Of a DNA stretch of 64,000 bases, positions 24,791 to 34,661 are shown piece by piece. The number at the start of each line of letters is the position of its first letter. Position 1 is the first letter of the stretch. The stretch spans positions 310,001-374,000 of the forward strand of contig NZ_SMGR01000002.1 in NCBI RefSeq assembly GCF_004346865.1, read 5' to 3'. The DNA is from Shimia isoporae. Its GTDB lineage: Bacteria > Pseudomonadota > Alphaproteobacteria > Rhodobacterales > Rhodobacteraceae. The notes beneath the pieces were generated by a model. The model did no database searches. It saw only the letters and a program-made list of their open reading frames with translations, and was not told the DNA's origin. The position numbers and the translations under genes were made by a program.

Positions 24791-24828
24791 CCGACGTAAT
24801 ACCGACGTTTTGCAGACGTTTTGCAGAC
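24791..24828 (-). repeat. Dispersed intergenic repeat, copy 1
   Basis: On the minus strand it contains GTCTGCAAAACGTCGG followed by TATTACGTCGG, the same 27 bases as copy 2 at 42724. An 11-base unit (GTTTTGCAGAC on the plus strand) is tandemly duplicated at 24807-24817 and 24818-24828. It lies between the convergent 3' ends of the beta-barrel gene and pbpC, ending 4 bases from the pbpC stop. Confidence 0.8.
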
Positions 24829-24832
24829 GTCG

Positions 24833-26875
24833 TTATTCAAGCCAAATAGTCACGCGATCGGATTGCCCTTCGGCATCAAGAACCGTCAGAACCGACGCCC
24901 CCCTGCCAACCATCGGCAAAGCCACTTCGTGGCGTCGAATACCCGTCGCCACAGGGACACCATTTGCCAGAACTGAAAAAGGCTGCACACCGTTTTTCAG
25001 TTTGACCGTCACTCCCGATCCCGTATCCAACAACCGCGCACCGTCCGGCGGAAAAGCGACGGTCAACCGGTCCGGCGATATGTCAAAAACCGCGCCGCGA
25101 CTTCTGAATCTTCTAAGGGGCTCAGGCAACTGGGCATTAGCGAGCAAAATGGTCTCAGCTGGAGGCGGGCCAAGCGGATCAAGGTCTGGCTTGATGTGTT
25201 GGAAAACATCAAAAAGCAACGGGGCGGCGACATCGCCCCCCAACGCGCCAGGCATCGGGGTGCCATCTGGTCTCCCAATCCACACACCCGCAACATGACG
25301 CCCGTCAAACCCGATCGCCCAAATGTCTCGATGCCCGTAACTTGTGCCCGTTTTATATGCCAACCGGTTCCTTGGAGCCCCTTCTGGTGGCGCGATACCG
25401 GACAGGATGTGCCCAATATGCCAGGCAGCCGATCTACTCATAATTTTCTGATTTGGTTCCGGTTTATGCGACACTCGCCAGTGTAAGCCGACCGCTTTCC
25501 CTTTGTTGGCGATCCCCGCGTACAGCTGAACTAACTCTTCCAGATTTAGCCCCACTCCCCCAAGTGCGACCGCCAAGCCAGCCTGACCGCCTGGAAGCTT
25601 CGGCACGCTTCCTGACCGTCGCAACCCGGCCATTAGATTGGCTGGACCAATCTCCTCGGTCAGCATGACAACCGGAATATTCAGAGATAATGCCAGCGCC
25701 TCCGAAACTCTTACATCGCCGCGGAATTTTCCGTCAAAGTTCCGTGGCTTGTACGTCCCGAACGCCACCGGAGCATCCCGGACAACTGTTTCCGGGTGGA
25801 CCAATCCCTGATCGAAAGATAACCCGTAAACCAGCGGCTTGAGGGTCGAACCCGGTGAACGTTTGGCCCGCGTCATATCGATAAAACCCTGCCTTCGATC
25901 AGCTGCTGAGAACTGTGCTGATCCGACCGAAGCGAGGATTTCACCGCTCGTATGATCTGCCACCAAAAGGGCAATGGACACCTTGCTTCCAAAATCGGCC
26001 ACAACATGCTTCGCAAGTCGCTCCAATCCATTTTGCAAAGGTAAATCGACTGTCAAATCATGGCGCAATGCGTCCGGATTGGCCGCTTGCGCCCGATCGG
26101 CAAGATGCGGTGCAAACTGCGGGAAGAGACGTCGGCGATTTGGAACTGGCTCACTCAAGGCAGCTTCAACATCCTCGAAAGACAGCACCCCTGCCGCCAA
26201 ACTACGCTCCAAAACACGTTCGCGCGCCAACAAAGCACTTTGGGGAAATCGATCAGGGCGACGGCTGTTGGGGCTTTGCGGCAAAGAGACCAACAACGCC
26301 GCCTCGGCATCCGTCAAACGCGTCGGCTCTTTGCCAAACCAAGCAAGCGTCGCCGCGCGAATGCCCTCAAGGTTTCCCCCATACGGTGCATGAGTCAGGT
26401 AGAGATCAAGAATGCGCTTTTTGCTCAGCTGCCTCTCTAGCGCCAGTGCCAAACGTACCTGTCGTATCTTTCCCGACCACGCGCCCGTGCCCGAATTCTC
26501 AAGAAGTCGGGCAACCTGCATTGTCAGTGTGGACCCACCGGACACAATTTCACCGTTCAACAGTGCTTGAGCGCCGGCCCTCAACATGGCCCGGAAATCA
26601 ACGCCTCCGTGGGCGAAGAACCTCTTGTCTTCATAGGTGATCAACAACTTTAAAAAGCCCTGATCCACCTGTTCCGCAGAGGCGCCTAGCCTCCAAATAC
26701 CGTCATCAACCGTGTAAGCCCTCAATAGGCTGCCATTGCGGTCCATCACCTCGACAGAGGTATCCGTCAATAAGCTGGGTAGCTCCGTCCGATCGACCCA
26801 GCTATCGACTGCGTCTCTCCCACCTGCAGCGATCAAGAGCAGAAAGACACCAAAAAATGGCCAGAACTTTCGCAT
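24833..26875 (-). CDS. pbpC: Penicillin-binding protein 1C
   Basis: 680 residues: N-terminal membrane anchor, a GT51 glycosyltransferase domain (ITYEDKRFFAHGGVD with the catalytic Glu; GGSTLTMQVARLL), a transpeptidase domain (SPGSTLKPL with the nucleophile Ser; SLN; KTGTSYGHRD) and a C-terminal BiPBP_C domain of about 90 residues. It builds peptidoglycan at the periplasmic face. The open frame starts with TTG-ATG; ATG 26875 is taken. It follows the alpha-2-macroglobulin gene by three bases, the same partnership as E. coli yfhM-pbpC, where the A2M protein is thought to protect the periplasm when the wall is breached. Confidence 0.95.
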   Translation of the reverse strand: MRKFWPFFGVFLLLIAAGGRDAVDSWVDRTELPSLLTDTSVEVMDRNGSLLRAYTVDDGIWRLGASAEQVDQGFLKLLITYEDKRFFAHGGVDFRAMLRAGAQALLNGEIVSGGSTLTMQVARLLENSGTGAWSGKIRQVRLALALERQLSKKRILDLYLTHAPYGGNLEGIRAATLAWFGKEPTRLTDAEAALLVSLPQSPNSRRPDRFPQSALLARERVLERSLAAGVLSFEDVEAALSEPVPNRRRLFPQFAPHLADRAQAANPDALRHDLTVDLPLQNGLERLAKHVVADFGSKVSIALLVADHTSGEILASVGSAQFSAADRRQGFIDMTRAKRSPGSTLKPLVYGLSFDQGLVHPETVVRDAPVAFGTYKPRNFDGKFRGDVRVSEALALSLNIPVVMLTEEIGPANLMAGLRRSGSVPKLPGGQAGLAVALGGVGLNLEELVQLYAGIANKGKAVGLHWRVSHKPEPNQKIMSRSAAWHIGHILSGIAPPEGAPRNRLAYKTGTSYGHRDIWAIGFDGRHVAGVWIGRPDGTPMPGALGGDVAAPLLFDVFQHIKPDLDPLGPPPAETILLANAQLPEPLRRFRSRGAVFDISPDRLTVAFPPDGARLLDTGSGVTVKLKNGVQPFSVLANGVPVATGIRRHEVALPMVGRGASVLTVLDAEGQSDRVTIWLE

Positions 26876-26878
26876 CAA

Positions 26879-29800
26879 TCAGTCGCCTACAACAAGCCGA
26901 CCGGCATCAGTGTTTGCGCGGTAACGCGGGCGATACATATCTTCTACGGACGCTGCCGGGTGGTGGTAGTCCCCTGGGGAAACAGCCCGCACGATGTAAG
27001 CCAGCCGGAAAGGCTTGGCAGAACGCCAGTCAACTGCAGCCAAAAAGCGATCGGACCTAAATTCCGTTGCTTCTGCCCAAGTCGTTTCAAGCCAATCGAG
27101 TTCGCGCACATCACCGCTCTCCAGAAGATTCGGATTGTCGATCTCAAACCCCGCCGGCAGTGGATCATTCACCATCAGGCGCGCGCCACCATCTTCGAAA
27201 GCTTCCACTGTCAAAACCGCAACAAATCGGTCTCCGGATTTAACCTTGGCAGGATCCATAGCCGAGCCGTCCATCGCAAAATAGGAACGATCAATCGAAT
27301 ATCCGTACCCGCCGGATGTCACAGGATAATCTGGAACACCGACAGCCGTAATCGTCACGTTCTGCGGCTGAAGTCCCCGGTTAGTGATTTCTACCGGATT
27401 GGTAGAAAAGTCATCCTCAAAGCGCCTTAGCAACGGGCCAGCCAGCGGAGTTCCATCTACGTTAAGCCCTCGCTGGCTGTCATCCTCAATCAGCGCATGC
27501 GCGGCCATCAATGACCAAACGCTCTCTTGCGTCGACAGCGTTTGACCAGCCGCCGAAATTCGCGTCGATAGAGCATCGAAATCTACGGCACTACTTCCAG
27601 CCTCCAATGCCAGTGTCATCAGCCCAGCAGTGTCCCTCAGGCGTGTACCATAGTCCGCCCTCCAGAATTGCGCGGGTGTTTGGGAAGACTCTTCCTCCAC
27701 CAGGCGCGCTGCTTGGCGGAACATGCTGTCCGCACGAGTTTGATCACCATAGTACGCCAGCGCAGCACCAATTTGAGCTGCCGCGAGAGGCGTAGCGAAG
27801 TCTTCCGCTTTCACGTCTGCGTAGTATCTCAGATCGCCCATGGCCGCGGCGCCCTCGCGGGCCAAAACAAGCAAAGCGTAGGCAATGTCTTCCCCACCTT
27901 CGTCAAAGTCAGGTGCGTAGTTCACACGGTTGCGCAAATTGTCCATAGCCTGGCGGAATGCCAACTCCGGCACCGCATATCCTTCTCTTTTCGCGCGGGA
28001 CAGAAAATCACTAACATAGGCATCTAGCCAGAAGTCGCCACTTTCCGCACGCCAGAGACCGAAAGCGCCATTGCTTGCCTGGCGGGTCAGGACCCGTGCA
28101 ACGGCTTGATCAATTCTCTCCCGAATTTTGTTGCGCGGGGTCAAACCAAGCGCATCCGAAATACTTTCGAAATACAGTAGTGGAAGCGCTTGCGATGTTA
28201 CCTGTTCCGTGCAGCCATAAGGGTACCGGTCCAACGATTGCAGCAAACCCGGTGCGTCAAATCTGGCCAAAGCGCCGGAGGAAATCATGGCGGTCCCTGT
28301 GCCTGGCCGCATTTCTGCAAAAAGATCATCGCCTAATGTAAGCGTTTCACCGTTTGCAAGCGTGATCATCTGCGTTTCACTAACTTCCGGATCGTTAGCG
28401 CGGACTGGCAGAACCATTGTTTTTACAAGCTGTTTGCCATCTGGCGTGGTCAGTGCCACTCGAATTTTGTGATCTCCCACACCGCTGGCGACCAAAGGAA
28501 GAACAAGTTTTTCAGTTCCCAGTTCGTCTAAGGTCACGCCACTTGGGACAGCCTCGGTGAGCAGCAGCCCAGGTGCAACGACATCAAGTCCCATTCGCCC
28601 CGCAGGGCCCTCGGCATGCACAATCTCCAAGAGCAAGCGAGAGCTGTCCCCCGGAGCGAGAAACCGTGGCAGGCTCGCCGTTACGACCACCGGATCGCGC
28701 ACAACAATGTCCCGATCGGCTTGACCCACACCGGTCGCTGACCAAGCAATAGCCATCAGCCGAACAGTTCCATTGAATTCCGGCAACTCAAACGAAACCG
28801 ATGCTGATCCGTCGGGCGCAATCTCCAACGGTCCCGAGAAATAGGCCACCAGTTCCTCCGTTGGCGGAGGAGATTCGAAGCGCGTGCCGGTACTTGCATC
28901 GCCGCCGGAACGCAGCGCCCCCATATTGCCGCTCATGCCGTCGATCAACCGCCCATAGACGTCGCGGATCTCCACACCCAGTCTTCGCTGTCCAAAATAA
29001 TGATCAGACGGGTCAGGGCTGTCGAAACCGGTCAAATTCAGGATCCCTAGGTCCACGGCCGCAACGGTTACAAAAGCTGTCTCGCCAGGAGCAACTCCGT
29101 CCACCTGCACCTTGGCGGTCAAAGGCCCCCTCGGACTGGCCTTTTCGGGCGCTTCCAAGGAGACAGACAGTTGTTTCTTGTCCGGATCTACTTTTGCGTA
29201 AGACAGTCCCAGAGACCTTGCTGGGTTCTGTCCTGCGGGGGTGTCCGAAGCTCTGATGACTGAAGCCGTGACATAGGCGCCTGCTCCCCATTCATCAGTT
29301 ACATCAAGTGGAATGACGTTTTCGCCTTCCACTACTTCGATCGCCTTCATTGCAATCAGACGGTTTGACACAACCGAAATTATCGCGGTTCCGGAATACC
29401 GGGGAACAATCCGCAAGTTCGCCGTATCTCCGCTTCGATAATCGCTCTTATCCAATGAAAGCTCGAGTGTATCGGGGGTCTCTGTCGCATCTACCGGGGC
29501 ATACCAACCAGCGTAGAAATCAATAGAGCTAGCGACTTGATCACCTCCGATCTGCTCCACAACAAGTTCGTATTGCCCCCAATCAACAGGCGCCTCAATT
29601 GAAAGAGGTTCAGAATTCAAAGTGGCGGTTCCGCTCGCGACGCGCGTCCGGCGGGTTGTCGGTTCCCATTCCCAATTGCCGTAGAGTTGGTACCACTGGT
29701 AGGTGGTTTGCACACGGTTCACCGTCCAGTTGACCACCATCGGCGTAGGTGCCAAATCGGGCCCAAGTCCAATAATCTGAAACCGTGCCGAGCTGTTTTC

Positions 29801-32320
29801 GGCAACCACACTCTCAAATTCTGGCTTTATACCGATCATAGACCCGGCAGCCGCAACGGGATGCGAAATTGAACGCTCAACCGGGCGTCCAGAACCCTCA
29901 AGAAGACGTACCTTGATATCGGCTTCAAGCGCCATGCCCTCCGCAACCTGATCAGGCAAAGGTAAGAAGACGTCAGCATTGCCGCCCTCATCCGTCTCTT
30001 CGCCACCGAAATACTCCGTGCTGGAATAAAACGGTACATCATGACGACCAAACCGATAGCCGTCGAAGCCAGCGACGGATGCGCGCGGCTTCAACCTCAA
30101 TTCACCTTCAACTTCCAGATCCGCTCCCGGGGCGCCGAAAAGGTAATGCGCCGTCACTTTCAGAGGCGACATATCCGAAGAGTCCAGCGGTGCTTCAGGA
30201 AGGGTAAGGTCGAAATCTATGCGCTCTGGAAGAAAGTCCTCTACCAACACTTTCTGTGTCGCCAAAGCAGGTGCTTCCAAATCCGCTTTGAAACTGATCC
30301 GCCAAGTTCCCCGGGGCACCGTCGCTCCCAGAGGCATAGAGAAGACATGACCACCGGATTTGTCCGAAGTCGACGTGTGACGCGCATATTCGACGCCATC
30401 GGGACGCGTCAGAATGGCGGTTACCGGCAAGCCCGGCAATGCCTGCGCCACGTCGCCGCGAGCCAGTGCAGTAACGTGGATCGTTTCTCCGACACGGTAG
30501 GCGCCGCGATCTGTTGCAACAAAGAGATCAATGGGAGGCGCGGGAGGGCGGCCTTCGACCCCGCGGTCGGACAGATCAAAGGCAGCATCGGTCAGAGACA
30601 AGAAGCTAAAGTCTCCGTCCGCCTCAACCATCACCAGCGCTGGCGCGGCTCCACCTGTACCGCGGGTCAGACCTGCCTCAAACAGGGCATACCCTTCCGG
30701 CCCGCTCTCGACTGCACCCAGCACACGATTGGATCGCGACAGAAGCGTGACTTTGGCGCCTTGCCAAGCACTTGCATCGCCAAGATGGCGCACAAAAACA
30801 TGCAGTCCGTCAACGCCACTCAGGCTGGTCAACCCAATATCCGAAAGGATGAACCACTGTGTAGTGGAGGTCTCGTCGTACACGTCAGCGCCTGGCAAAT
30901 CTGCGGTTAGCGCATAGACACCAGGCGGCTGTCCCTCAAGCGCTTCACCGATGGGCAAACGGGTCGTCATGGTCTGGTTTAGCGTGTTCTGTACCTCCCC
31001 AGTGCCTTTCCAAACCGTTTCAGCCACATCACGACCGAAATCTTCTATTTGCCAATAGCTTAGCGGCTTGCCAAAATAGTTGTCTTGAATGGCGCGCAGG
31101 AGATTCCGGTCGTTTACGCGCTGTAGCGTCAGGTCAACCAGATCAAGGTTTACGGTTTCGATCGGCAGTCCCGCGTTGGATGTGCGCGGCAGGACGTAGG
31201 CCCGCCCGGCAAAACCCACACTGGGGCTACGATCGCGAACATATGCGGAAATGTTGATGTCCTTGATCAAAGCCTCACCGCTTTCAGCAGGCAATCCCGC
31301 TCGGAAAGTTACCGAGATACGCTGTCCGTGACTTAGCCCCTCGATGCAGAGGGACTTCTCCTCCGCCTGCACTGCCAGCCGGTTGTCAGGGAGCTTCACA
31401 AAAGGTGCATAGTCCACGCCCGATTTCACCAGATCTTCGTTGAATTCAACGCACAAACGCGGGTCAGCGAGATCGCTCTCAACGGAATGTTCTGTGATCC
31501 GAAAACCATATTTTGAGATCGCATCATCCAAAGCTGAGACAACGTCCGAGCGCGGCTGGATGGTTTCGGCCAAACGCAACGTCTGAACGATATCTCGCCC
31601 TCTGTTACGTTCCTCCAATCGTTCTGAAAGCTCCAATAGAGCGCTTACACGTGCGGGGTCGTTCGACGCGCGAAGATAACCGTTGATCGCCGAGAAATAG
31701 GCTCGGTCGCGGTAACGTCGCGTGTCGGCGGATTTGGAGCCTTCAATAACACCATTCAGACGAGCGTATTCCACCCACAAGTCACTGGTGTCGCTCTTGC
31801 TCAGTGCCCCTCCCGTCCAACGCATAGCGCTGACTAGTTCGTTTTTGGAGCGCCGGTCCGCCGCTGCCGCAAGCATTTCTTGAACAGTCCACGGACCGGC
31901 CGCATGAATGCGCCCGATGTTTTCCGCCAATTCCTTTGCCCTTAAAGCATCAGACGCGCCGAGAAAGCCGATATCCTTAGCTCGAACGCGTGCAAGTTCA
32001 TGTTCAGCAAATGTCGGAGCTAACACCTCGGCAGACAATGCGCCTTCATAGGGCTGTTTATCCGTGATTGCGCCTTTCGGGAAACAAGAGTTGGACTTGG
32101 AATTGAATGTGAAGGCAACGCACTTCGGATTCGCGAGGCAGGCCTTGATGCAAGCATCATAGGTGGTGTCAAAAATATTCTGCAGGTCCGAGCCATAGAA
32201 ATCCAAGTCTCGGCTCACGACAACCCTCCGGTCGGGAATATATGTTTGTTCCGCAACCGCCGAGAATCCTAAAAAATTCATTGAAACAAAGCTGATAGCC
32301 AAAATCGCAAACCGGCGCAT
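26879..32320 (-). CDS. Bacterial alpha-2-macroglobulin with N-terminal PAN-like domain
   Basis: 1813 residues with a signal peptide (MRRFAILAISFVSMNFLGFSAVA). Residues 30-95 form a PAN/Apple-like module with cysteines spaced YDACIKACLANPKCVAFTFN...SCF. A long series of MG beta-sandwich domains follows, including LFVATDRGAYRVGETIHV (MG1-like) and YFSGPLEIAPDGSASVSFELPEFNGTVRLMAIAWS (A2M family core). The thioester motif is present as GCTEQ near residue 1370, within YPYGCTEQVTSQALPLLY, so the protein should be able to trap proteases covalently. It is transcribed with pbpC downstream. In E. coli the homologue is a periplasmic, membrane-attached protease inhibitor. No lipobox is seen here. Confidence 0.93.
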   Translation of the reverse strand: MRRFAILAISFVSMNFLGFSAVAEQTYIPDRRVVVSRDLDFYGSDLQNIFDTTYDACIKACLANPKCVAFTFNSKSNSCFPKGAITDKQPYEGALSAEVLAPTFAEHELARVRAKDIGFLGASDALRAKELAENIGRIHAAGPWTVQEMLAAAADRRSKNELVSAMRWTGGALSKSDTSDLWVEYARLNGVIEGSKSADTRRYRDRAYFSAINGYLRASNDPARVSALLELSERLEERNRGRDIVQTLRLAETIQPRSDVVSALDDAISKYGFRITEHSVESDLADPRLCVEFNEDLVKSGVDYAPFVKLPDNRLAVQAEEKSLCIEGLSHGQRISVTFRAGLPAESGEALIKDINISAYVRDRSPSVGFAGRAYVLPRTSNAGLPIETVNLDLVDLTLQRVNDRNLLRAIQDNYFGKPLSYWQIEDFGRDVAETVWKGTGEVQNTLNQTMTTRLPIGEALEGQPPGVYALTADLPGADVYDETSTTQWFILSDIGLTSLSGVDGLHVFVRHLGDASAWQGAKVTLLSRSNRVLGAVESGPEGYALFEAGLTRGTGGAAPALVMVEADGDFSFLSLTDAAFDLSDRGVEGRPPAPPIDLFVATDRGAYRVGETIHVTALARGDVAQALPGLPVTAILTRPDGVEYARHTSTSDKSGGHVFSMPLGATVPRGTWRISFKADLEAPALATQKVLVEDFLPERIDFDLTLPEAPLDSSDMSPLKVTAHYLFGAPGADLEVEGELRLKPRASVAGFDGYRFGRHDVPFYSSTEYFGGEETDEGGNADVFLPLPDQVAEGMALEADIKVRLLEGSGRPVERSISHPVAAAGSMIGIKPEFESVVAENSSARFQIIGLGPDLAPTPMVVNWTVNRVQTTYQWYQLYGNWEWEPTTRRTRVASGTATLNSEPLSIEAPVDWGQYELVVEQIGGDQVASSIDFYAGWYAPVDATETPDTLELSLDKSDYRSGDTANLRIVPRYSGTAIISVVSNRLIAMKAIEVVEGENVIPLDVTDEWGAGAYVTASVIRASDTPAGQNPARSLGLSYAKVDPDKKQLSVSLEAPEKASPRGPLTAKVQVDGVAPGETAFVTVAAVDLGILNLTGFDSPDPSDHYFGQRRLGVEIRDVYGRLIDGMSGNMGALRSGGDASTGTRFESPPPTEELVAYFSGPLEIAPDGSASVSFELPEFNGTVRLMAIAWSATGVGQADRDIVVRDPVVVTASLPRFLAPGDSSRLLLEIVHAEGPAGRMGLDVVAPGLLLTEAVPSGVTLDELGTEKLVLPLVASGVGDHKIRVALTTPDGKQLVKTMVLPVRANDPEVSETQMITLANGETLTLGDDLFAEMRPGTGTAMISSGALARFDAPGLLQSLDRYPYGCTEQVTSQALPLLYFESISDALGLTPRNKIRERIDQAVARVLTRQASNGAFGLWRAESGDFWLDAYVSDFLSRAKREGYAVPELAFRQAMDNLRNRVNYAPDFDEGGEDIAYALLVLAREGAAAMGDLRYYADVKAEDFATPLAAAQIGAALAYYGDQTRADSMFRQAARLVEEESSQTPAQFWRADYGTRLRDTAGLMTLALEAGSSAVDFDALSTRISAAGQTLSTQESVWSLMAAHALIEDDSQRGLNVDGTPLAGPLLRRFEDDFSTNPVEITNRGLQPQNVTITAVGVPDYPVTSGGYGYSIDRSYFAMDGSAMDPAKVKSGDRFVAVLTVEAFEDGGARLMVNDPLPAGFEIDNPNLLESGDVRELDWLETTWAEATEFRSDRFLAAVDWRSAKPFRLAYIVRAVSPGDYHHPAASVEDMYRPRYRANTDAGRLVVGD

Positions 32321-32465
32321 GTGTCTCTCCTGCTAAAATTGCATCAATGGTGACACGGCTGGGCAAATTATTGCAACGATTCCACCTTTAACGAATGACT
32401 TAAGGTGATGTTCACTTCCGCACCCGAGTATGTCGCGAACAACCCCCGAGTCTGAGGTCGCGCCT

Positions 32466-34661
32466 ATGTCGCTTACCCAAAAAATTGCGGATGAACGACG
32501 CGCGCGACTCGCCGCAGAAAAGCTGCTTGAGCTGAAACAAACGGAGCTGATTACGCTCAAGGAACGCTGGGGGGCAAAGTCTCAAAAACTGGCCAAGGAA
32601 ATCCACGAAGTCCGTGCCGACTACAAGACCGTCGTGCGTCAACAGAGGCAACTGCAGACCGCAGCCGAAGAAGCCGCTCATCGTGCCGACCAAGCAGAAC
32701 AGAGATTATGGAATTCAATTGGCGCAGTGCGGGATGGCTTCGCTTTCTTCAATGCCAAGGGAGAGATGATCGGCGCAAACCCCGCTTATCTCGCCTGTTT
32801 CAATAATGCCGAAGAGGTCAGACCGGGCACCCATTTCGATGATCTTGTGACCTTTGCAATCAAAGAAGGCGTGATCGACCTAAACGGAGAAGACCCAACG
32901 GCGGTGCGGGACGCTCTTTCACAGAGCCTAGCAGACGAACATGCGCCCCCGCTCACCCTCAAACTCTGGAACGACAGGTTTGTTCAGTTTTCAGTCAAAG
33001 CAGGCGAGCACGGCGAGCGCATCAGCCTGATTATGGATGTGACTGAAGCGATAACTTACGAAGCATCCCTGATCGCCGCACGGGAAGCGGCCGAAGCGGC
33101 ACAACAAGCCAAATCAGCTTTCCTATCAAACATGAGTCATGAAATTCGCACTCCGATGAACGGGCTTGTGGGTATGGCAGACCTTTTGATGGAAACCGAA
33201 CTGAGCGAAGAGCAGCATCTATTTGCCTCCACCATCAAAAGCTCAGGCGAAGCATTGATGTCAGTGATCAACGACGTGCTGGACTACAGCAAGATCGGCG
33301 CCGGAAGCATGGCCATCCGGAAAGAGGCCTTTGATCTTGAGCGCTGTATCCACGAAGTGATCGCGATGCTCCAAATTCCGGCGCGAGAGCGCGGTTTAGA
33401 ATTGTCTGTGGATTATGACCTGTTCCTGCCGACAGAATTTGTCGGCGATCCGGCGCGCATTCGCCAAGTACTCACAAAGCTTGTCGAAAATGCGATCAAG
33501 TTCACCCGTGAAGGGCACGTTTTGGTCCGAGTCGTTGGCGTTATATTGCACGAAGGCGAAGAAACGGTGCTGCATGTGACAGTGCAAGATACCGGCATTG
33601 GTATTGCGGCAGATCGTCTGGATCACATCTTCGGTGAGTTTACACAGGTTGATGAGGCTCAGAACCGTGAATACGAGGGAACAGGGCTCGGTCTCGCGAT
33701 AACCCGTAAACTTATTCACCGCATGGGTGGAGAAATTTGGGTCGACAGCGTCGAGGGTGAAGGCACTTCGTTCGGGTTCCGCCTAGCCTTGCCGGTTCAT
33801 GAAAGCTGCGAGCAAATTCCTACTCCTCTTCCTGAACACGTCGAACATATCGTTGTGGCATCCGACATTTCCATCAACTGCGACCTATTGAAAAAACAAC
33901 TTGAGCAACTTGGAGCACGTGTTTCCATTTGCAGTGAAGAACACAAAGTGATGCGAATCGCGCAAGACGCCGATTTGATCGTAATTGATCATGGTCCCGG
34001 CCATATGGATGCACTTGAAGTTGCAATAACGCTGGAGTCGCAAGATGTGCAAGCTCCAGTGATCTTGATGACAGGCGATGAAAACATTCGCACGCAAGCT
34101 TTGGATATGCCGATCGTCAAAGCGGTTGTCCGCAAACCGATTTCTCGAAACGCATTGTGCCGTTGTATAGAAGAGGCGGCAGGTACGTCCCTACCCGTGG
34201 ATCTTGCCCAATCGACCGGTGAAATGCGTCGAATGAGGATTCTTTCAGCAGAAGACAACAAGACCAATCGGCTTGTTCTGAAAAAGCTGCTCAAGCCGCT
34301 GGATTTGGAGCTTGAATTTGCTCACAACGGTATCGAGGTTCTGGAAAAGTACGCGGCCAACCTGCCTGATTTGATACTCATGGATATCTCCATGCCTCAG
34401 ATGGACGGTAAAGAAGCCACAAGGCGAATTCGCTCAATAGAACGGGAAAGCCAGCGCCATACGCCCATTGTGGCTCTGACCGCCTTGGCCGGAGATGGTG
34501 AAGAAGACGACATCCGTGCCGCAGGGCTGGATGTATATTTGACCAAACCAATCCGGAAATCAGAAGTTTTTGGCGTCATTTCAGACGCACAGCCGGAAGG
34601 TGTATCGAACCCCTTCATGGGCGACGACATCCCTGATCACAGCTCTCAGCTTTCAGGATAG
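32466..34661 (+). CDS. Soluble hybrid histidine kinase (PAS, HisKA, HATPase, two receivers)
   Basis: 731 residues without membrane segments. It starts with a coiled coil (residues 1-85, charged heptads), then a PAS-like domain (IGAVRDGFAFFNAKGEMIGANPAY). HisKA has the phospho-accepting His in SHEIRTPMNG (about residue 225), and HATPase has NAIKF, DTGIGI and GTGLGLAI. A degenerate receiver follows (VVASDISIN, LIVIDHGPG, LMTGD, VRKPI), then a complete one (SAEDNKTNR, LILMDISMPQMDG, ALTA, LTKPI). ATG 32466 follows GAGG at eight bases; ATG 32430 is the alternative. It is divergent from the A2M gene, and no response-regulator partner is nearby, so it is an orphan. The signal is unknown. Confidence 0.9.
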   Translation: MSLTQKIADERRARLAAEKLLELKQTELITLKERWGAKSQKLAKEIHEVRADYKTVVRQQRQLQTAAEEAAHRADQAEQRLWNSIGAVRDGFAFFNAKGEMIGANPAYLACFNNAEEVRPGTHFDDLVTFAIKEGVIDLNGEDPTAVRDALSQSLADEHAPPLTLKLWNDRFVQFSVKAGEHGERISLIMDVTEAITYEASLIAAREAAEAAQQAKSAFLSNMSHEIRTPMNGLVGMADLLMETELSEEQHLFASTIKSSGEALMSVINDVLDYSKIGAGSMAIRKEAFDLERCIHEVIAMLQIPARERGLELSVDYDLFLPTEFVGDPARIRQVLTKLVENAIKFTREGHVLVRVVGVILHEGEETVLHVTVQDTGIGIAADRLDHIFGEFTQVDEAQNREYEGTGLGLAITRKLIHRMGGEIWVDSVEGEGTSFGFRLALPVHESCEQIPTPLPEHVEHIVVASDISINCDLLKKQLEQLGARVSICSEEHKVMRIAQDADLIVIDHGPGHMDALEVAITLESQDVQAPVILMTGDENIRTQALDMPIVKAVVRKPISRNALCRCIEEAAGTSLPVDLAQSTGEMRRMRILSAEDNKTNRLVLKKLLKPLDLELEFAHNGIEVLEKYAANLPDLILMDISMPQMDGKEATRRIRSIERESQRHTPIVALTALAGDGEEDDIRAAGLDVYLTKPIRKSEVFGVISDAQPEGVSNPFMGDDIPDHSSQLSG

